A stretch of 5,221 nt of DNA from Desulfobacterales bacterium (GCA_022361535.1 JAKSAU010000906.1:1-5221); one strand, 5' to 3'; shown: positions 1-5,105, counted from the first letter of the stretch. The notes: generated from the letters alone by a model not told the origin. Program-made: numbers and translations.

Positions 1-564
1 AAACTTGCCGAGGACGTAAGAGGTGCCTATGACGGAGACCCGGCGGCAAAGAGCCATGATGAAGTCATCTTCTCTTACCCAGGCCTTTATGCCATTACGG
101 TTTACAGGATCGCCAATATTCTTCACCAACTCAAGGTGCCCCAACTGCCCAGGATTATGTCTGAATATGCCCACAGCCTTACAGGTATTGATATCCACCC
201 GGGTGCCACCATTGGCAATAGATTTGTCATTGACCATGGAACAGGTATTGTCATAGGCGAGACCTCCATCATTGGGAATAACGTAAGAATCTATCAGAAT
301 GTTACCATCGGTGCCCTATCCCTTCCACCGGATGCCGGTGAAAAACTGCGGTGGGCCAAACGCCATCCCACTATTGAAGATGATGTGATCATTTATTCCG
401 GTGCCACAGTATTGGGGGGGGAAACTATTATAGGCGCAAGATCCGTGGTGGGCGGCAACGTATGGCTGACTCAATCCATTCCTGCGGATACAAAAGTTTT
501 TATTGAAAATCCACGACTCATCTACAAGAATAAGGAAAAGGAACCTGCACATGAAAGCGCTTAA
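1..564 (+). CDS. cysE: Serine O-acetyltransferase, long EpsC-type form (5' partial)
   Basis: Transfers an acetyl group from acetyl-CoA to L-serine, giving O-acetylserine, the carbon acceptor for cysteine synthesis in the cytoplasm. The reading frame is open from the first base and encodes 187 visible residues; long-form enzymes run to roughly 300, so about 120 N-terminal residues lie outside the window. Near the start is the conserved block [15 protein letters not shown] (residues 9-23). It is followed by the left-handed beta-helix of hexapeptide repeats, roughly residues 63-155. The expected catalytic pair is present as Asp64 (GIDIHPG) and His79 (IDHGTG), with the CoA-side RHP at 121-123. 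The insertion around [19 protein letters not shown] (105-123) is typical of the EpsC type rather than E. coli CysE. The 3' end overlaps cysK by 14 bases, so the two genes share a transcript. A start inside the visible part (for example 136) would remove conserved sequence and is not credible. Confidence 0.95.
   Translation, partial: KLAEDVRGAYDGDPAAKSHDEVIFSYPGLYAITVYRIANILHQLKVPQLPRIMSEYAHSLTGIDIHPGATIGNRFVIDHGTGIVIGETSIIGNNVRIYQNVTIGALSLPPDAGEKLRWAKRHPTIEDDVIIYSGATVLGGETIIGARSVVGGNVWLTQSIPADTKVFIENPRLIYKNKEKEPAHESA
538..543 (+). promoter_or_regulatory. Ribosome binding site for cysK inside cysE
   Basis: AAGGAA lies seven bases before the ATG at 551, within the cysE coding region. This decides the cysK start. 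The alternative in-frame ATG at 503 would add 16 residues that are not conserved in the family and would lengthen the overlap with cysE to 62 bases. Confidence 0.7.
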
Positions 565-1468
565 TGATATTACTCTGACCTGTGGCAATACACCACTGGT
601 CTTTCTGGAAAAGCCATCCAAAGAATGCGGTGCACAACTCTATGCAAAACTGGAATATTTCAACCCGCTTTCCAGCGTAAAGGATAGAATCGGACTTGCC
701 ATGATTGAGGCAGGGATACTCAATGAGCAGATCAACCAAGAGACCCTGATTGTCGAGCCTACTTCAGGCAATACAGGAATTGCCTTGGCCTTTGTTTCAA
801 GGGTAAAGGGGCTTAAACTTGTCTTGACCATGCCTGAAACCATGAGCCTGGAGCGGCGCCAGCTCCTCACCCATTTAGGTGCTGAGCTGGTTTTAACCCC
901 TGGGAAGTTAGGTATGAAAGGCGCCATTGCCGAGGCTAAAAATATTGTAGAAACACGAGAAAATGCGTTCATGCCGGATCAGTTTTCCAATCCGGCCAAC
1001 CCTGAAATTCACCGCAGAACCACCGGACCCGAAATTTGGGACGACACCCAGGGCAAAATTGATATTTTTATAGCAGGTGTAGGAACAGGCGGAACAATCA
1101 CAGGTGTTTCCGAATACATCAAGCAAAAGAAACATGATCTGATGTCCATTGCTGTGGAACCGGCTGCATCTCCGGTCATCTCAGGAGGAGAGCCAGGCCC
1201 CCATCCCATCCAGGGTATCGGAGCAGGCTTTGTTCCTAAAAACCTGAACAAAGAATGCCTTGATGAAATAATCCTCATGGAGGCTGAACATGCCTTGGCT
1301 GGTGCCAAGATCCTTGCCCGAGATTGCGGGCTTCTGTGCGGCATCTCTTCCGGGGCCAATTTCCACGCAGCCTTTGAAACAGGTAAAAAACATCCCGGCA
1401 AAAACATTGTATTCGTGGCCTGCGATACAGGAGAGCGTTACATCAGTACAGATCTTTTTAAAAGCTGA
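551..1468 (+). CDS. cysK: Cysteine synthase A (O-acetylserine sulfhydrylase), PLP-dependent
   Basis: Replaces the acetyl group of O-acetylserine with sulfide to give L-cysteine, directly after the reaction of the upstream gene. From the ATG at 551 the protein has 305 residues, close to the usual length of about 310. Visible motifs in order are GNTPLV (12-17), the PLP-binding lysine Lys44 in [11 protein letters not shown], the substrate loop PTSGNTG (70-76), the glycine-rich phosphate loop [10 protein letters not shown] (176-185), QGIGAGFVP (221-229), and GISSGAN (264-270), whose serine contacts the pyridine nitrogen. The SSVKDRIG form and the overall length fit CysK better than CysM, although substrate preference (sulfide or thiosulfate) cannot be fixed from motifs. 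The start overlaps the cysE stop, which implies translational coupling and matched expression. In other bacteria these two enzymes form the cysteine synthase complex through the CysE C-terminus; here that tail ends [10 protein letters not shown] without the C-terminal isoleucine used by E. coli CysE. Confidence 0.95.
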   Translation: MKALNDITLTCGNTPLVFLEKPSKECGAQLYAKLEYFNPLSSVKDRIGLAMIEAGILNEQINQETLIVEPTSGNTGIALAFVSRVKGLKLVLTMPETMSLERRQLLTHLGAELVLTPGKLGMKGAIAEAKNIVETRENAFMPDQFSNPANPEIHRRTTGPEIWDDTQGKIDIFIAGVGTGGTITGVSEYIKQKKHDLMSIAVEPAASPVISGGEPGPHPIQGIGAGFVPKNLNKECLDEIILMEAEHALAGAKILARDCGLLCGISSGANFHAAFETGKKHPGKNIVFVACDTGERYISTDLFKS

Positions 1469-1474
1469 TAACAA

Positions 1475-1494
1475 AAGATTAAAATCTTCTTTTT
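1475..1494 (+). terminator. cysK: Weak AT-rich hairpin with T-tract just after cysK
   Basis: AAGAT (1475-1479) pairs with ATCTT (1484-1488) across a TAAA loop and is followed by CTTTTT. The stem has a single G-C pair and is only five base pairs, so termination here would be inefficient at best. It is listed because it sits seven bases after the cysK stop codon. Confidence 0.2.
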
Positions 1495-1569
1495 GCCAAT
1501 AATCCGGCCAATATTAGTATTCTAATCTGTCAGTTTAACTGTATGACACATAATTTCTTGAAATGGGGA

Positions 1570-1619
1570 TATCTTAGGGATGACCTCTGGTCGTGTTTTT
1601 GTAAAACATTCCTGAGATA
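1570..1619 (+). repeat. 13-bp inverted repeat with 24-base loop
   Basis: Bases 1570-1582 pair fully with 1607-1619 when read as plus-strand RNA. There are eleven Watson-Crick pairs and two G-U wobbles and no mismatch. The loop is 24 bases and contains a smaller perfect dyad, TGTTTT/AAAACA, that competes with the inner end of the large stem. No T-tract follows, so it is not a standard terminator. It could be a structured 3' untranslated segment of the cysEK message, a small-RNA element or a protein-binding dyad. Confidence 0.5.
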
Positions 1620-1695
1620 GGCAGAATTTGTATAGCACGCTATTCAACGATTCATTCTATTACACTGTTTTGAACTGCAATTCATTCTAAAATCC

Positions 1696-1722
1696 AAAAA
1701 TCACCCAAATGGGCGGTTTTTT
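1696..1722 (+). terminator. Candidate intrinsic terminator (possibly bidirectional)
   Basis: AAAAATCACCC (1696-1706) can pair with GGGCGGTTTTT (1711-1721) around a four-base AAAT loop, with one G-U wobble and one A-C mismatch, and the sequence continues T-rich (TTTTTTCTTCTTC). It would end the cysEK transcript, but it lies 228 bases after the cysK stop, which is far. The same structure with an A/T flank exists on the minus strand, where no gene is seen nearby. Confidence 0.45.
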
Positions 1723-1726
1723 CTTC

Positions 1727-1754
1727 TTCACTTTGCTCTATGGTTATATAAGAT
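1727..1754 (+). promoter_or_regulatory. Weak candidate promoter for the zinc-ribbon/GNAT unit
   Basis: TTCACT (1727-1732) and TAAGAT (1749-1754) are separated by 16 bases and each matches the sigma-70 consensus at four of six positions. It lies just after the candidate terminator and about 47 bases before the chosen start at 1801, which is a sensible place. A perfect TATAAT at 1783-1788 is too close to the start codon to serve a transcript that carries the GGAG ribosome binding site. Confidence 0.25.
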
Positions 1755-1788
1755 CATGCTACACTTAAAAAATTATAACCAATATAAT
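1741..1788. promoter_or_regulatory. Inverted repeats in the leader of the zinc-ribbon gene
   Basis: TGGTTATA (1741-1748) is the exact reverse complement of TATAACCA (1774-1781), 25 bases apart. A second dyad shares its right arm: ATTATA (1772-1777) and TATAAT (1783-1788) around ACCAA, ending one base before the GGAG ribosome binding site. The left arm overlaps the candidate -10 region. Position suits an operator or an RNA structure that controls access to the ribosome binding site, but AT-rich dyads also arise by chance. Confidence 0.3.
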
Positions 1789-1800
1789 GGAGCTAACATT

Positions 1801-2064
1801 ATGAAAAAATGTACAGGAAGCAATACCCGGGAATGGGATGCTAATTCAATTTTTAATGTAACATGTAAAGGTTGCGGGACACTGGTTGAGTTTTTTAAAG
1901 ATGAGATACAAAGGAAATGTCCACAATGCAGGAAAACAATTTTTAATAATCGTAATGATTTTGGCTGCGGGCAGTGGTGCTCATCCTCTTCATCTCATAC
2001 GAGAAATCTTTGTCCGAAATTTAAAATAGCAAAAGATCGGTATTATGGTCACAAGATTGCGTAA
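1801..2064 (+). CDS. Small eight-cysteine zinc-ribbon protein, function unknown
   Basis: An 87-residue, probably cytoplasmic protein with no signal peptide or membrane segment. It has eight cysteines: C4, C22, C25, C40, C43, C56, C60 and C71. C22-x2-C25 and C40-x2-C43 make a classic zinc ribbon (VTCKGCGTLVEFFKDEIQRK is the first knuckle and linker). The other four (KKCTG, FGCGQWC, NLCPKF) could form a second metal or Fe-S site. From memory, the pattern 'C-G-x3-W ... VPCxxCGxxVEFFKDDxxRxCxxC ... DFGCxxWC' resembles the N-terminal module of some HD-domain proteins annotated as phosphohydrolases in Deltaproteobacteria. Here it stands alone with no HD domain; this comparison is unverified. The start at 1801 is chosen because GGAG (1789-1792) lies eight bases upstream. 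The in-frame ATG at 1756 has no such site and adds 15 unconserved-looking residues. The GNAT gene begins 32 bases downstream on the same strand, suggesting an operon. Confidence 0.8.
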   Translation: MKKCTGSNTREWDANSIFNVTCKGCGTLVEFFKDEIQRKCPQCRKTIFNNRNDFGCGQWCSSSSSHTRNLCPKFKIAKDRYYGHKIA

Positions 2065-2096
2065 CCTGGAGAATTATTGGTAAGGACATAGCATTT

Positions 2097-2876
2097 ATGG
2101 GTGAAATTGAAATTATTGATACGGATAATGAGAACATTCTTAAATACGGCATCTGTGGTTATAAAAACATAAAACGTCCTGGCTTTCCGGAGAAAATAGG
2201 GTGGATTAAGGAGCGATTAGCAGAGGGGTTAAAAATAAAAACGTTACACTCGGCTGCAGGCGGCACTCAGGGTATGATTGAGTATATCCCGGGAGAATAC
2301 TGCTGGAGACCGGTTGAAGCTCAAGGATATACATTCATTCACTGTATCTTTTCTGGATTTAAACGAGACTATAAGAACAAAGGATATGGCTCACAGTTAC
2401 TAAATGAGTGCCTAAAAGATGCTAAAAGGGAAAAATCTTATGGAGTTGCAGTTGTAACACGTAAAGGTTCCTTTATGGTGGATAGTAGATTTTTCCTGAA
2501 ACATGGTTTTGAAGTTGTAGACACTGCACCACCTGATTTTTCATTGCTGGTGAAAAAATTTAAGAAATCTTCACCGACACCAAAATTTAAATCCAATTGG
2601 GAAAAACGGTTAGAACAATACAATAATGGTCTGACGATAATCCGTGCTGATCAATGCCCCTATTCAGTAAAAAATGTTAACGAAATCTGTCAGACTGCTG
2701 AAAATGAATTCAAAATCAAGCCTAATGTAATCAGTTTCAAGGATTGCAAACAGGCCCAAAACAATCCTTGTGCCTTTGGTACATTCTGCGTAATACTCAA
2801 TGGAAAAATCGTTGCGTGGCACCCGATAAGCAATGGCCGATTTAAAAATATTATGAACAAAATCAATAAATTTTAA
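2097..2876 (+). CDS. GNAT-family N-acetyltransferase with C-terminal YoaP-like domain
   Basis: A 259-residue cytoplasmic protein. Residues about 1-155 are a GNAT fold, which moves an acetyl group from acetyl-CoA to an amine of unknown identity. The acetyl-CoA loop (motif A) is visible as FKRDYKNKGYGSQLL (88-102). A strand and helix follow (GVAVVTRKGSFM, then RFFLKHGFEVVD at 131-142), a normal GNAT ending. Residues about 178-253 match the YoaP-like domain as I recall it from Bacillus subtilis YoaP (about 250 residues, same architecture), above all in WHPISNGRFKNIM (241-253). This domain begins with a strand followed by QCPYS (Cys187), and later has FGTFCVILNGKIVAWHPI (227-244), an order reminiscent of glutaredoxin-like folds. 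TAAGGA (2081-2086) sits ten bases before the ATG. The gene is AT-rich compared with cysK and rarD. It probably forms a unit with the zinc-ribbon gene. Domain assignment is firm; substrate is unknown. Confidence 0.85.
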   Translation: MGEIEIIDTDNENILKYGICGYKNIKRPGFPEKIGWIKERLAEGLKIKTLHSAAGGTQGMIEYIPGEYCWRPVEAQGYTFIHCIFSGFKRDYKNKGYGSQLLNECLKDAKREKSYGVAVVTRKGSFMVDSRFFLKHGFEVVDTAPPDFSLLVKKFKKSSPTPKFKSNWEKRLEQYNNGLTIIRADQCPYSVKNVNEICQTAENEFKIKPNVISFKDCKQAQNNPCAFGTFCVILNGKIVAWHPISNGRFKNIMNKINKF

Positions 2877-2923
2877 AAAGTCGAACCTTGGTAAAAGGTA
2901 TTACATCTTATGCCTAACCAGTC

Positions 2924-2928
2924 GAGGA
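2924..2928 (+). promoter_or_regulatory. Ribosome binding site of the TIM-barrel isomerase gene
   Basis: GAGGA stands seven bases before the ATG at 2936 and fixes this start. The 59-base gap after the GNAT stop contains a short ACCTT/AAGGT dyad without a T-tract, so nothing here looks able to stop transcription from upstream. Confidence 0.6.
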
Positions 2929-2935
2929 ATGTGCT

Positions 2936-3709
2936 ATGAAAATAGGATTAATGAACAACCCGTCAAAATCGGTGTATGATGAGGCTGAGTTCTGTGGCAA
3001 AGCCGGTTTTGATTTCTTGGATCTAACTATTGAAGGGCCTGAAGCCATTGATATTGATATTGCTAAATTGAGCCCTATCCTTGATTCATATGGGCTGTCT
3101 ATTACCGGGCATACTGATCCATGCCTTCCATATTCATATCCAATTCAAAAGGTTCGCCAGGCTTGCCTAAATGAATTAGAGCGCTGTGCACAGATATTTT
3201 CCTCATTGGGAGCAGAGGTCATGAATATTCACCCCTGCTATTTTTGCCCGCCGGCCATGAGAAAAGATGTGGTTTCATTCCATATTGAAGCACTACAGCC
3301 AATTGTGGAAATGGCTGCATCACATGGGCTCACCTTGGTATTGGAAAATTTTAAAGCCCCTTTTGACCGGGTTTCAACCTTTCAAAATTTATTGAGGGAA
3401 GTTCCAGGATTAGGGCTGCATCTTGATTTCGGACACACAAACTTCGGTATGGATAACCATGAGGTCTTCTGCAAAGAGTTGGGAGGACATATCAAGCATG
3501 TTCACTTTTCTGACAATCGATCCCGGTTTGATGATCATATGCCCTTGGGTGTAGGAACTGTCGATTGGCAGAGTGCAGTGGATTCATTAAAAGCAATTAA
3601 TTATAACAAAACAATCACCTTGGAAATTTTCTGCACTGATCCTGACATGCAGACGCAATATCTGGATCTGAGCCGGAACTTGGTTCAACAACTTTGGGAG
3701 CATGAATGA
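2936..3709 (+). CDS. Sugar-phosphate isomerase/epimerase-like TIM-barrel protein (AP endonuclease family 2 fold)
   Basis: A 257-residue cytoplasmic protein of the xylose-isomerase-like TIM-barrel superfamily, whose members include sugar epimerases, hydroxypyruvate isomerase, inosose dehydratase, 3-dehydroshikimate dehydratase and endonuclease IV. The N-terminus MKIGLMNNPS is the usual first strand. Likely metal ligands fall at the expected strand ends: Glu137 (LENFK), Asp164 and His167 (LHLDFGHTN), His190 (KHVHFSDN) and Glu230 (TLEIF). The loop HMPLGVGTVDW (201-211) corresponds to the family's H-x-P-x-G-x-G motif. His59 (TGHT) and His99 (NIHP) face the same site in relatives. A CYFC pair at 101-104 is unusual for the fold. 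The full ligand set argues for an active divalent-metal enzyme. Length and motifs favour a small-molecule isomerase, epimerase or dehydratase over endonuclease IV, but the substrate cannot be named. Its stop abuts the VOC gene. Confidence 0.85.
   Translation: MKIGLMNNPSKSVYDEAEFCGKAGFDFLDLTIEGPEAIDIDIAKLSPILDSYGLSITGHTDPCLPYSYPIQKVRQACLNELERCAQIFSSLGAEVMNIHPCYFCPPAMRKDVVSFHIEALQPIVEMAASHGLTLVLENFKAPFDRVSTFQNLLREVPGLGLHLDFGHTNFGMDNHEVFCKELGGHIKHVHFSDNRSRFDDHMPLGVGTVDWQSAVDSLKAINYNKTITLEIFCTDPDMQTQYLDLSRNLVQQLWEHE
3696..3700 (+). promoter_or_regulatory. Ribosome binding site that decides the VOC start
   Basis: GGGAG is one base before the ATG at 3702 but ten bases before the in-frame ATG at 3711. 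The spacing strongly favours 3711, leaving one base between the isomerase stop and this start. Confidence 0.5.
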
Positions 3710-3710
3710 T

Positions 3711-4073
3711 ATGAAGCCTAAATTTAGACCTGGCAAAAACATAGCCATAAAGGTCCCAAGCCACGAATTTAAAACGACTGTTGAGTTTTACCAAACGATC
3801 TTAGAATTTGAACAAACCGCGCCAGAACCTTCCAACGAATCGGACTCAGTTGTATTCAAGTTTGGTGACAAAAACCTATGGGTTGATAAAACTCCAGGTA
3901 TCAGCCACGCAGAAATCTGGTTAGAAGTGAACACTGAAAATGTTGACGCAGCATCAAGTTATTTCAAAGAAGCCGGCTGTATCAGACGGGATGACGTTGA
4001 AAAACTACCTGAAGGGTTTAAAGGCTTTTGGATAACCAACTCTGCGAATATTATTCACCTGATTTCAGAATAA
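3711..4073 (+). CDS. VOC-superfamily (glyoxalase/bleomycin-resistance fold) protein
   Basis: A 120-residue single-domain cytoplasmic protein with the paired beta-alpha-beta-beta-beta layout of the vicinal oxygen chelate fold. The first half has strand NIAIKVP (10-16) and helix VEFYQTILEF (24-33), the signature 'FYxxxLxF'. The second half has HAEIWLEV (66-73), the helix VDAASSYFKEAG (78-89) and the closing strand NIIHLIS (113-119). The usual metal ligands seem altered: the His of strand one aligns with Asn10, and the Glu near the end (N-x-x-E-L) is His116. It may therefore bind metal differently or act as a binding protein. The in-frame ATG at 3702 would add three residues and overlap the isomerase stop by eight bases; spacing to GGGAG favours 3711. 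Tight packing with the isomerase gene implies coupled translation and a shared pathway. Specific function is unknown. Confidence 0.8.
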   Translation: MKPKFRPGKNIAIKVPSHEFKTTVEFYQTILEFEQTAPEPSNESDSVVFKFGDKNLWVDKTPGISHAEIWLEVNTENVDAASSYFKEAGCIRRDDVEKLPEGFKGFWITNSANIIHLISE

Positions 4074-4095
4074 TACTATCTTTTACTTTTTCCCC

Positions 4096-4123
4096 TTGCC
4101 AACCTGATTTATATGCATAAATT
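4096..4123 (+). promoter_or_regulatory. rarD: Weak candidate promoter for rarD
   Basis: TTGCCA (4096-4101) matches the -35 consensus at five of six positions, and TAAATT (4118-4123) matches the -10 at four of six with a 16-base spacer. It lies about 25 bases before the chosen rarD start. The 75-base gap after the VOC stop shows no terminator, so rarD could also be read from upstream. Confidence 0.25.
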
Positions 4124-4148
4124 AATTCATTTAAATCGAAAGGCAGAT

Positions 4149-5027
4149 ATGAACCGGAATGTAAACGGGGTATTGTTCGGGCTGGCAGCCTTTGCGGCTT
4201 GGGGATTTTTACCTGCATACTGGAAACAGATGCAGACAATAAATGCCTTTGAGATTCTATGCCACCGCATTGTGTGGTCTTGCATTTTCCTTTTGGGTAT
4301 CATTACCTTACAGAGACGCTGGCAGGAAGTTTTTACTGTTATCCAATCTCCTGCTGCGCTGAGAGGACTTGTCTTAAGCGGGCTTATCATCGGGTTCAAC
4401 TGGTTCATCTACATTTGGGCAGTCAATTCAGGCAAGGTGGTGGAGACCAGCCTGGGATATTATATGAACCCCATGATCAACGTAGTACTTGGGTTTCTTT
4501 TACTTGGAGAACGGTTCAGCCGTCTGCAGTGGGTTGCGGTGCTCTTTGCCTTGACCGGAGTAACCTACTCCCTGGTTGTCTATGGTTCCCTTCCGCTTTT
4601 TGCGCTACTGTTGGCTGTCAGCTTTGCCCTGTATGGATTTTCAAGAAAGAAAATCCAGGCGGCACCCATTCCAGGACTTTTCATCGAAACTATGGTGCTT
4701 TTTATTCCGGCCCTTGCCTATATCGGATTCCGGGTGGGTATGGGAAACAGCCCATTCTTGGTAGATACCGGCCTATCACTTTGGTGCATGGGATCAGGGG
4801 TGGTAACCAGCTTGCCCTTACTCTGGTTTGCGGCTGCAGCCAAACGTCTAAAGCTTTCCACCATAGGTATCCTTCAATATCTGGCCCCATCCATTGCCTT
4901 TATCCTTGGTGTTTTCGTTTACCAGGAACCCTTCACCCGCCAAAGTCTGATCACGTTTGCCTTTATCTGGACAGGTGTGCTTCTTTACATTTGGGAGACA
5001 GGTATACGGTCTGGAAAAACAAGATGA
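4149..5027 (+). CDS. rarD: RarD protein, EamA/DMT-superfamily transporter
   Basis: A 292-residue inner-membrane protein of the drug/metabolite transporter superfamily, near the usual RarD length of about 296. Ten hydrophobic segments can be marked at about 7-27, 35-53, 72-92, 100-121, 127-145, 149-165, 176-194, 208-227, 237-258 and 265-284, in two five-helix EamA halves. RarD-specific motifs are AAWGFLPAYWKQ (16-27), EILCHRIVWS (35-44), the block FNWFIYIWAVNSGKVVETSL (83-102) with GYYMNPMINV after it, LQYLAPSIAFILGVFVYQEP (242-261) and a closing WTGVLLYIWE. The name comes from a 'chloramphenicol-sensitive' annotation; the natural substrate of RarD is not established. The start at 4149 is preferred because AAAGG (4139-4143) lies five bases upstream. 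The in-frame ATG at 4113 lacks a ribosome binding site and adds 12 polar residues. GC content is higher than in the zinc-ribbon/GNAT genes. The gene converges with the minus-strand desulfurase gene. Confidence 0.92.
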   Translation: MNRNVNGVLFGLAAFAAWGFLPAYWKQMQTINAFEILCHRIVWSCIFLLGIITLQRRWQEVFTVIQSPAALRGLVLSGLIIGFNWFIYIWAVNSGKVVETSLGYYMNPMINVVLGFLLLGERFSRLQWVAVLFALTGVTYSLVVYGSLPLFALLLAVSFALYGFSRKKIQAAPIPGLFIETMVLFIPALAYIGFRVGMGNSPFLVDTGLSLWCMGSGVVTSLPLLWFAAAAKRLKLSTIGILQYLAPSIAFILGVFVYQEPFTRQSLITFAFIWTGVLLYIWETGIRSGKTR

Positions 5028-5030
5028 AAC

Positions 5031-5060
5031 AAAAAAGGCCTGACCGCTATCAGTCAAGCC
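5031..5060 (-). terminator. Intrinsic terminator of the cysteine desulfurase gene
   Basis: Read on the minus strand, GGCTTGAC (5060-5053) pairs with GTCAGGCC (5044-5037) as an eight-base-pair stem with one G-U wobble and an eight-base loop, followed by six T (5036-5031). It lies about 40 bases after the desulfurase stop codon. Read on the plus strand, the wobble becomes a C-A mismatch and the tail is CTTTACTTT, so it would end rarD transcription less well, though it may act both ways. Confidence 0.8.
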
Positions 5061-5089
5061 CTTTACTTTAAATTCTACATTGTTGGCGT

Positions 5090-5105
5090 TGAGTCAAAAG
5101 ACTCA
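5090..5105. repeat. Six-bp perfect dyad at the desulfurase stop codon
   Basis: TGAGTC and GACTCA flank AAAA. The right arm includes the stop codon of the minus-strand gene (5103-5105). There is no T-tract on either side, so it is not a terminator by itself. Confidence 0.35.

Larger units (their letters stand above)
1469..1800. other. Intergenic region between cysK and the zinc-ribbon gene
   Basis: No reading frame of credible length or family resemblance was found on either strand. The stretch is AT-rich and unusually full of short dyads: ATTAG/CTAAT (1513-1526), TGTCA/TGACA (1528-1548), a 13-bp stem (1570-1619) and TGTTTT/AAAACA inside its loop. ATTCATTCTA occurs twice, 30 bases apart (1650-1659 and 1680-1689). 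A weak terminator-like hairpin and the leader of the next gene follow. No tRNA, IS end or CRISPR repeat was recognised. Confidence 0.7.

Noticed and set aside
23..256. Plus-strand frame over the serine acetyltransferase region
   Set aside because: The conserved acetyltransferase reads through the same bases in frame 1 from the left edge, so this is an out-of-frame shadow.
1009..1407. Minus-strand open frame opposite cysK (132 residues)
   Set aside because: It is the antisense shadow of a strongly conserved gene, with no start signal and no recognisable domain. The same holds for the other minus-strand frames at 316-621, 640-972, 1181-1474, 4127-4408 and 4848-5057.
1650..1689. ATTCATTCTA repeated at a 30-base period, considered as a CRISPR or iteron remnant
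   Set aside because: There are only two copies of a ten-base AT-rich word, too few and too short to support either interpretation.
1783..1788. Perfect TATAAT as the -10 box of the zinc-ribbon gene
   Set aside because: Transcription from it would begin near 1795, after the GGAG ribosome site, giving an almost leaderless message. The good GGAG spacing to 1801 argues against that.
2885..2899. ACCTT/AAGGT hairpin after the GNAT gene as a terminator
   Set aside because: Only five base pairs with no T-tract on either strand.
3702..4073. Start of the VOC gene at 3702
   Set aside because: The GGGAG site is a single base from this ATG but ten bases from the in-frame ATG at 3711. The difference is only three residues, so I keep 3711 with modest certainty.
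4113..4148. Longer N-terminus for RarD from the ATG at 4113
   Set aside because: There is no ribosome site upstream and the extra 12 polar residues are not expected in the family; AAAGG at 4139-4143 fits the ATG at 4149.
4259..5071. Long plus-strand open frame (270 residues) overlapping rarD in another frame
   Set aside because: It covers nearly all of rarD in a shifted frame, has no family resemblance or ribosome site, and its composition (many C, H, S, P, R) is typical of an out-of-frame reading of a membrane-protein gene.
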